From: Rummeliibacillus pycnus_A | GTDB taxonomy: Bacteria; Bacillota; Bacilli; Bacillales_A; Planococcaceae | Direction: 5' to 3' | Assembly: GCF_044359855.1 (NCBI RefSeq) | Contig: NZ_CP132291.1 | Span: 868,001-932,000, forward strand | DNA length: 64,000 nucleotides | Shown: positions 59,295 to 64,000 of the stretch, one piece after another | Numbering within the stretch: the stretch's first letter is position 1 | Layout of the letters: each line of letters opens with the position of its first letter | Position numbers and translations under genes: made by a program | The notes under the pieces: model-generated | The model's database searches: none | Told to the model about the DNA's origin: nothing | What the model saw: the letters and a program-made list of their open reading frames with translations, nothing else

Positions 59295-59693
59295 TTAGAA
59301 AAATAAAGCATCAAGACTATAAGCGCCAGGTCCAATCAAAGCTATACCGATAGCAATCGCAAGTATCGTAAGGTTATATTCGTAACCATTAGATGTTGCC
59401 CATAAACCATTTGCCCCGTGCACCTTAATTATTGCCATTACCATAGTTCCAGCAATCAAAATTCCGCCAATTGGTGTTAAAAGTCCTGTAGCAAATAGAA
59501 TTCCTCCAACCAGTTCTCCTAGTCCTGCAAAAATAGCCATAGCTATTCCAGGTTTCATACCGATTGATTCAAACCATCCTCCGGTTCCTTTTATTCCATA
59601 ACCTCCAAACCAACCAAACAACTTTTGTGCACCGTGACCAATAAATAACAACCCAATAACTAAGCGGATTATTAATAAACCTATATTCATCAT
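59295..59693 (-). CDS. mhqP: DoxX family membrane protein MhqP
   Basis: A 132-residue, four-TM DoxX protein: GLLIIRLVIGLLFIGHGAQKLFGWFGGYG, GMKPGIAMAIFAGLGELVGGILFATGLLTPIG, and GYEYNLTILAIAIGIALIGPGAYSLD are standard. DoxX partners of Mhq systems (YdfP) are thought to take part in quinone handling at the membrane. First gene of the operon, ATG 59693 after AGGAGG, and directly downstream of the first MhqR-type box. Confidence 0.87.
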   Translation of the reverse strand: MMNIGLLIIRLVIGLLFIGHGAQKLFGWFGGYGIKGTGGWFESIGMKPGIAMAIFAGLGELVGGILFATGLLTPIGGILIAGTMVMAIIKVHGANGLWATSNGYEYNLTILAIAIGIALIGPGAYSLDALFF

Positions 59694-59710
59694 ATTTAAT
59701 TCCTCCTAAT

Positions 59711-59730
59711 TTATCTTGAATTCGAGATAT
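59711..59730. promoter_or_regulatory. MhqR-type operator, proximal
   Basis: TTATCTTGAATTCGAGATAT, an imperfect 20-bp palindrome (TATCT..AATT..AGATA), immediately upstream of the mhqP ribosome site. It matches the known MhqR binding pattern as I recall it (TATCTcgAATtCgAGATA). The mhqR gene is not in the window. Confidence 0.75.
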
Positions 59731-59798
59731 TAGTTTAAAAAATTTTATAAAGACCAAAACTTATTAAACTTTACTTCCGTTTAATATCTTCAATTAAT

Positions 59799-59818
59799 TT
59801 ATCTTGAATTCGAGATAA
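59799..59818. promoter_or_regulatory. MhqR-type operator, distal
   Basis: TTATCTTGAATTCGAGATAA, the same box as at 59711, 88 bp upstream (about eight helical turns). Two boxes suggest cooperative repression or a loop. Confidence 0.75.
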
Positions 59819-59976
59819 TCATATTACATATAATTCACATTGTCAATGTTTTTTATTCACTTCTGGCTACGAATTATATAAATAATGTATATAAAAAGCT
59901 TTCTAAGCCTCTACTTCGTATTGGTCAAAGTTGAATTCTTCTCTAAGAATGCACTGTAATTCTTAACAAAACAAAA

Positions 59977-60013
59977 AATGTACACCACTAAAATTTATTT
60001 TAGTAATGTACAT
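59977..60013 (-). terminator. Terminator of the YitT gene
   Basis: AATGTACACCACTAAAAT pairs with ATTTTAGTAATGTACATT around TT. On the minus strand a T-rich tail (TTTTTTGTTTTG) follows. It lies 130 bp past the YitT stop. Confidence 0.8.
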
Positions 60014-60141
60014 TTCCATAATATATGCAACATTATAAACAAGTAATGATGAAATCAAAATCATGTACAATTACTTGTCTGTAATATTACAGAGTATAAT
60101 ACCTACTCTACAAATTCTAGCTCTTTTAAAACAACCTCTAA

Positions 60142-60981
60142 TTAAGCTTTAGAAATATCAATAAATCCTTCTCCGAACACATCACGAACATCGTGAATAG
60201 CGATGAAAGCGTTTGGATCAGTAGATTGAACAATCCTTTTCAACTTTATTACTTCTTGCTTACTTATTACTATATAAAGAATTTCCTTAGGGGTTTTTGT
60301 GTAATAACCATGACCCGAGTATACGGTTACCCCTCTGTCCATTGAAGTAGTCACCTGTTTGGCAATGTCATTTGAATTATCAGAAATAATTGTAACGGCC
60401 TTCTTCGGATTCAAGCCTTCGATTACAAATTCCATCACTTTCGTTCCTACATATAGCATAATAATTGTCAACATCAGCTTTTCTGCACCAATGATAAAAT
60501 AAGATGAAAAAGCAACTATTAAATCAAAAAACAATAGACCATAGCTCATGCTCCATCCTAAACACTTATGTGCTATCCTTGCTAAGATGGTAGTACCTGC
60601 TGTTGTACCGCCAACCCGAATGATTAGACCAATCCCGCACCCTACAAATATTCCTCCAAAAATAGCATTTACCATCAATTCATCAGAAGCAATGTTCCAG
60701 CCTTCTGTCAGATGAAGAAAAAGCGAGTTAGTAACTACAGCAATAATCGTATAAATCATTGTAATCTTACTCATGAATTTATAACCAATTATTAACAAAA
60801 ATGCATTCAGAATTAAGTTGACTAATCCTGGTGACCACTTAAATAAATAGTAAGTAATAATCGTGATACCAGTTACTCCGCCTTCACCAAGTTCGTTCGG
60901 AATAACAAATAAATTAACACCTAGCGCAAAAAGAAATGCACCAATAATGATAAAAATAATGTCTGTGGTTCTTTTTTTCAT
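60142..60981 (-). CDS. YitT family membrane protein (DUF2179)
   Basis: A 279-residue protein with five or six membrane helices (IIFIIIGAFLFALGVNLFVIP, IIRVGGTTAGTTILARI, FDLIVAFSSYFIIG) and a C-terminal cytoplasmic DUF2179 domain (ISDNSNDIAKQVTTSMDRGVTVYSGHGYYTKTPKEILY, read here as VTTSMDRGVTVY, FGEGFIDISKA). Family members are common in Firmicutes, function unproved. ATG 60981 with GTGAGG before it. A second in-frame ATG 12 bases upstream is less well placed. A fragment of its 3' end is copied at 35277-35429. Confidence 0.85.
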   Translation of the reverse strand: MKKRTTDIIFIIIGAFLFALGVNLFVIPNELGEGGVTGITIITYYLFKWSPGLVNLILNAFLLIIGYKFMSKITMIYTIIAVVTNSLFLHLTEGWNIASDELMVNAIFGGIFVGCGIGLIIRVGGTTAGTTILARIAHKCLGWSMSYGLLFFDLIVAFSSYFIIGAEKLMLTIIMLYVGTKVMEFVIEGLNPKKAVTIISDNSNDIAKQVTTSMDRGVTVYSGHGYYTKTPKEILYIVISKQEVIKLKRIVQSTDPNAFIAIHDVRDVFGEGFIDISKA

Positions 60982-61382
60982 ACAATACCTCACTAATTAT
61001 AAAAATATTTTCTTAGGCACAAACTCTCACCATTATATCGTGGAACATTGAAATCGAACAATAGCCTGTTTTATTTTTAATATAGGTTTCTAATCAAAAT
61101 GTATTACAAACTAACATTCTCCCTTTAAAAAGTTAAATATACAATATAAATCCTTTAAACTTGATTTAGTAGTGTGTGAAAAAATAAAAAGGGCAGATGT
61201 AATCTTTTTCATATAAAATATATGGTATTAACAATGCAAAAGGAGATGGGACCATCGAACAAAGAAATACTCGCATAGGACTTTAACGCTACCGCATCGA
61301 TAATTGTGAGGACTATCAGAGTTACAATCAAACTCAATCTATTTGAAGGTGCATTATACTAGAATAAAGGGGAAAAATACGA
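60982..61382. other. Divergent gap between YitT and Dph6-like genes
   Basis: 400 bp with the two promoters. The TATAAAATAT near 61213 is a possible -10 for the plus-strand gene. No gene seen; a short frame (MQKEMGPSNKEIL, 61234) is not supported. Confidence 0.4.
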
Positions 61383-62093
61383 ATGGCAGAAATAATGGAT
61401 TGGAAAAATAGTGCTCGCGGGCATAAATTTATAGCTTCTTTTAGCGGAGGAAAGGATAGTGTCTTAGCTCTGTATAAAGCAACGAAAGTGGGAGAAGCGG
61501 TTGGACTGATCGTAATGCTGGAGGATGAAGGGAAACGTTCCAGATCCCATGGAATGTCTCTGGAATTCATACGTGCACAAGCTAAATCTATAGGGTTGCC
61601 CGTATATACAGCAGCTGCAAGTTGGGCAGATTATGAAAAAGTATTTATGCGCCTTTTAGACAAAGCAAAAAAGCAAGGTGCAGAAGTATTAGTAACTGGA
61701 GACTTAGATATGCCTGCTCATGGCTGTTGGCATGAACAGGTCACGAAGAATGCTGGATTAAAGCTTGGAATGCCTCTATGGGAAATGAACCACTATGAAG
61801 CTGTCGAAGAGTTCATAAATCTAGGTTTTGTTACGATTATTGTAACTGTTAACTTATCACTTGGCATGCGAGAAGACGATTTAGGGCGAACGTTAACCCA
61901 TGAATTCGTGAAAGAGCTTGAAGCTCGTGATATTGACCCTTGTGGAGAAGGTGGAGAGTTCCATACCACAGTAATAGATGGGCCCATTTTTAAACGTCCT
62001 ATCCCAGTTCGTAAATGTGAGATTATCAAAGACGGTGATTATGCTTTTTTACCTTTGGAACTAGATCAGATGGCGGGTATGGATACCTATTAA
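61383..62093 (+). CDS. Dph6-like ATP pyrophosphatase (diphthine-ammonia-ligase family)
   Basis: A 236-residue PP-loop enzyme. The ATP-pyrophosphatase motif SGGKDSVLALYK is at about 21-32. GDLDMPAHGCWHEQVTKNAGLKL and the TVIDGPIFKRPI region near the C-terminus match the archaeal/eukaryotic Dph6 (DUF71) family. Bacteria lack diphthamide, so the bacterial forms probably amidate another carboxylate, perhaps in cofactor or natural-product metabolism. ATG 61383 behind AAAGGGG. It stands alone. Confidence 0.8.
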   Translation: MAEIMDWKNSARGHKFIASFSGGKDSVLALYKATKVGEAVGLIVMLEDEGKRSRSHGMSLEFIRAQAKSIGLPVYTAAASWADYEKVFMRLLDKAKKQGAEVLVTGDLDMPAHGCWHEQVTKNAGLKLGMPLWEMNHYEAVEEFINLGFVTIIVTVNLSLGMREDDLGRTLTHEFVKELEARDIDPCGEGGEFHTTVIDGPIFKRPIPVRKCEIIKDGDYAFLPLELDQMAGMDTY

Positions 62094-62384
62094 TACAGAA
62101 TTCCGATAAACTTTCATATCAGATTGAAAACAAACAATACAATGGAAAAGGTCTTTCTAGCGGATATCATGCGCACTGTTGAAACAAACAGAAAGCAAAT
62201 CCTGTTTTTATCTGGAGGTATCTTTAATATTGTTACCGATTAGATTAAAAGAGGAGCGAGGGAATCTACCCGGGCACTCTCTTCAAAAATCTACCAGTTT
62301 ACTCCATACAGGACAACAAATACCGGGATATTAGAAAATTCATGATACAACTGTCCTATCTATATTCGACGTATATAATAAAGA
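62094..62384. other. Gap after the Dph6-like gene
   Basis: Contains a short plus-strand frame (62142-62243, MEKVFLADIMRTVETNR...) of 33 codons, no ribosome site. Not called. Probably decayed DNA. Confidence 0.3.
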
Positions 62385-62410
62385 AACCGACACAATTTAT
62401 AGTGTCGGTT
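62385..62410. terminator. Bidirectional terminator
   Basis: AACCGACAC-AATTTATA-GTGTCGGTT perfect 9-bp stem. It lies downstream of the small spore-protein-like gene (minus) and could also end the Dph6-like unit. Confidence 0.75.
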
Positions 62411-62450
62411 GATTAATTAATGACGTTTGAGGCAGCACTTCTACTTCACT

Positions 62451-62612
62451 CTATTGTCGTTTCTTTGTTTTTTTATTGTTTAACTTTTCTGTTGCCGTTA
62501 ATGGCTCATTTGCAAATTCCTGATTAAATTCTCTTGATTGTTGACTACGAGTCGCTTGTTTATCACTGAAATCTTTTCCCAATTGCTTACTTACTTTTTG
62601 GACTTTATTCAA
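62451..62612 (-). CDS. Small gamma-SASP-like protein (TTG start)
   Basis: A 53-residue, highly hydrophilic protein translated from TTG 62612, six bases behind a perfect GGAGGTG. Sequence features: KVSKQLGKDFSDKQATRSQQ, then SREFNQEFANE, and a basic tail NNKKTKKRQ. The E-F-x-x-E-F-A-x-E pattern with Gln/Asn-rich flanks resembles gamma-type small acid-soluble spore proteins (QFGTEFASE in SspE), though the protein is shorter and lacks the repeat. Likely spore-related if so. A terminator follows 41 bp after the stop. It has a non-ATG start and is easy to overlook. Confidence 0.5.
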   Translation of the reverse strand: MNKVQKVSKQLGKDFSDKQATRSQQSREFNQEFANEPLTATEKLNNKKTKKRQ

Positions 62613-62799
62613 GTTTTTCACCTCCATAAGTATAGGTTTTGCAAATTCTTATGAAGTATTCAACAACCATCAGAAAACAGAAGGTACTGAAAAATGTATA
62701 AATACAAATATTAATTATATAAATCTGCTTTCTGCATGATGTGGAATTAGCCTTGTTTTCACTTTTGAATTACTTATCGTAACCTGTTTTTTAACACAA

Positions 62800-63522
62800 T
62801 TAATTATTCGTTGTTTTTTGCTTTCTTCGTTGAATTAAGAAAATCAGACATATCACAAATCCTGCAATTCCTGTTCCGATTGGATACATAAATGGAAAGA
62901 AAATCGTTGGGTAAAACGTTAAGATATCAGAATAATACCCCATCATCATACGATCTGTTCCTGAAGCATTAATTAATCGCACTGCAATTGGATTTTCTCC
63001 CCTTTGTTTATACGAAATATGTTCTTCAGTTATCTTACCATTTTTTTCAATCCAAATAATCTTCCATCGTCGATCTTCCATTGGTGTATCGTCATCCGTG
63101 AGTCGTTGGACAATAGCAATCTTTTTATTGACTGTTAAAATATCTAACCACGAAAAATAGCGACTCCCACGTTTTCGATTTGATAACCAAATTTCATTCG
63201 CTGGAGTTACTTCTTTCCCTTCCACAAACAGATGGAGCTTTACAATATCACCAGCTTCTACACCTTCTTCTTTATCCCATGGTGTTAAGCTTCCTTTTTT
63301 TCCAGTAGGTTCCTCTACGATTCTAATATTTAATCCGTTTACTTCGATATTTTGTGCATCAATAATTGTTGAAAACCCTTGATCATCTTTATATGCATGA
63401 TTGATTGAATACTGACTATCAATCATCCACTTCGTCAATACCTCACGTACCATATAAAATAACGGTAGTGCAGAGACAGCAAATAAAATTAAACCGATAA
63501 TAAAAATACTTCTACGTTTCAT
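62800..63522 (-). CDS. Uncharacterised membrane protein with two terminal helices
   Basis: A 240-residue protein: N-terminal helix (IFIIGLILFAVSALPLFYMV), an extracytoplasmic domain of about 170 residues rich in charged and aromatic residues (DILTVNKKIAIVQRLTDDDTP, WKIIWIEKNGKITEEHI), and a C-terminal helix (MYPIGTGIAGFVICLIFLIQRRKQK). The topology suggests a bitopic-pair protein with an exposed loop. No family recognised. ATG 63522 has a GGAGGAG site. Flanks are non-coding. Confidence 0.6.
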   Translation of the reverse strand: MKRRSIFIIGLILFAVSALPLFYMVREVLTKWMIDSQYSINHAYKDDQGFSTIIDAQNIEVNGLNIRIVEEPTGKKGSLTPWDKEEGVEAGDIVKLHLFVEGKEVTPANEIWLSNRKRGSRYFSWLDILTVNKKIAIVQRLTDDDTPMEDRRWKIIWIEKNGKITEEHISYKQRGENPIAVRLINASGTDRMMMGYYSDILTFYPTIFFPFMYPIGTGIAGFVICLIFLIQRRKQKTTNN

Positions 63523-63887
63523 GTCATCTCCTCCAATAATAATATTATTTTTGAAATAACCTCACCCAAAAAGAAGATTTTTTTTATGAAATTCTCTCAT
63601 ACCTCTATTCTGAATAATATTGTTTGATTTGGTTTATAAGTTCATATTTTTTCGTTGTTTTCATTATTTTCATTAGTTGTAAATCCACATTTCCCTGATT
63701 CTATCTCTACATGGATTTATTAATTATCTGGAAAAAACATGTATCCATTGAAAAGTTAGGATCTACCTAATTCCACAATGGAATAGAAGACATTTCCCCC
63801 TTATGCTTTCTCTTTTCTCTATTCAAGCACTAATTTTTCCTGTTATGTATTATTACAATTTTATTATTAATGTTTGGTGGTGTTTCT
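63523..63887. other. Gene-free gap
   Basis: About 365 bp, AT-rich, no frame or hairpin of note; contains the probable promoter of the membrane protein at 62800-63522. Confidence 0.4.
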
Positions 63888-64000
63888 TTATCTATCTTTT
63901 TCCCCTAATAATTTATAGAACATTAGAAATGCAGTACCAGCAAAACATAAGATTAAAATAATTAAAGTAAATGTATTATGAGGTAAAAACTTTAACGACC
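63888..64000 (-). CDS. Membrane protein, C-terminal part at the window edge
   Basis: Open minus-strand frame that runs off the right edge: NTFTLIILILCFAGTAFLMFYKLLGEKDR-stop (hydrophobic helix then a basic, acidic tail; about 37 codons visible, first part cut). It looks like the last helix of a multispanning protein. Family cannot be told from this piece. Confidence 0.4.
   Translation of the reverse strand, partial: SLKFLPHNTFTLIILILCFAGTAFLMFYKLLGEKDR

Noticed and set aside
62142..62243. 33-codon plus-strand ORF after the Dph6-like gene
   Set aside because: No ribosome binding site and no recognisable motif; probably chance or debris.
1..64000. CRISPR array, prophage or complete insertion sequence
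   Set aside because: No regularly spaced repeats, no phage structural genes and no transposase ORF were found; repeats seen are hairpin elements and gene fragments.

Overview
The window is AT-rich DNA with strong AAGGAGG-type ribosome binding sites, frequent TTG/GTG starts and intrinsic terminators. Its gene families (GlcU-glucose dehydrogenase, YxdLM-type peptide detoxification, Fra/YdhG, YcgF-YcgG, the Mhq quinone group, YxiN/DbpA, a spore-protein-like small ORF) are those of a spore-forming member of the Bacillales. Two GC-rich imperfect hairpin elements (28911-29022, 56777-56953) resemble repeats I associate with Lysinibacillus and related genera, so that affiliation is likely but not proven. 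Most of the window reads as accessory chromosome: many small transport, stress and detoxification operons, mostly on the minus strand, separated by hairpins and broken genes.

Layout. 1-1265: decayed sulfonate-type monooxygenase and M20 amidohydrolase genes. 1246-8840: a compact, probably acquired biosynthetic cluster: carbamoyltransferase homologue, two ATP-grasp ligases, a split thiamine-diphosphate decarboxylase of the phosphonopyruvate/sulfopyruvate type and a P-loop enzyme on the minus strand, with a divergent MFS exporter and GNAT acetyltransferase. It looks like a small peptide or amino-acid antimetabolite pathway and is the best candidate for an undescribed system. 9011-18727: YcgF/YcgG pair, relics (tmRNA 3' end, YyaL), a COG4705-like membrane protein, TerC, a DHFR-like reductase, RNA helicase DbpA/YxiN, and a quinone oxidoreductase with divergent MarR. 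19129-24398: YxdLM/YxeA-like ABC module with its two-component system. 26051-35109: copper/sulfur island: CopA, CopZ, a decayed csoR, multicopper oxidase with its own two-component system, a CcoA-like MFS and a DsrE-like protein, with three similar C-tract (CsoR/CstR-like) sites. 36719-40415: ArsR, PaaK-like adenylating enzyme, cysteine-rich protein and MFS exporter, a second possible biosynthetic cassette. 41060-46456: WYL regulator with DJ-1 and VOC proteins, prolyl 4-hydroxylase, K+ channel and Dus. 46899-51357: Gdh-GlcU, CcdC, small membrane proteins, MFS. 51930-56387: broken beta-lactamase-fold gene with MarR, methyltransferase, Fra, LysE exporter. 57010-59818: Mhq-like quinone/aldehyde detoxification operon with two palindromic operators. 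60142-64000: YitT, Dph6-like ligase, a spore-protein-like small gene and unknown membrane proteins.

A recurrent theme is local gene decay and micro-duplication. The tail of yitT is copied to 35277-35429, about 106 bp of dus is copied into the 3' end of the K+ channel gene, and the tail of fra is repeated next to fra. csoR, a beta-lactamase-fold gene, ssuD-like, M20 and yyaL are all broken. No CRISPR array, rRNA or intact tRNA gene was seen.
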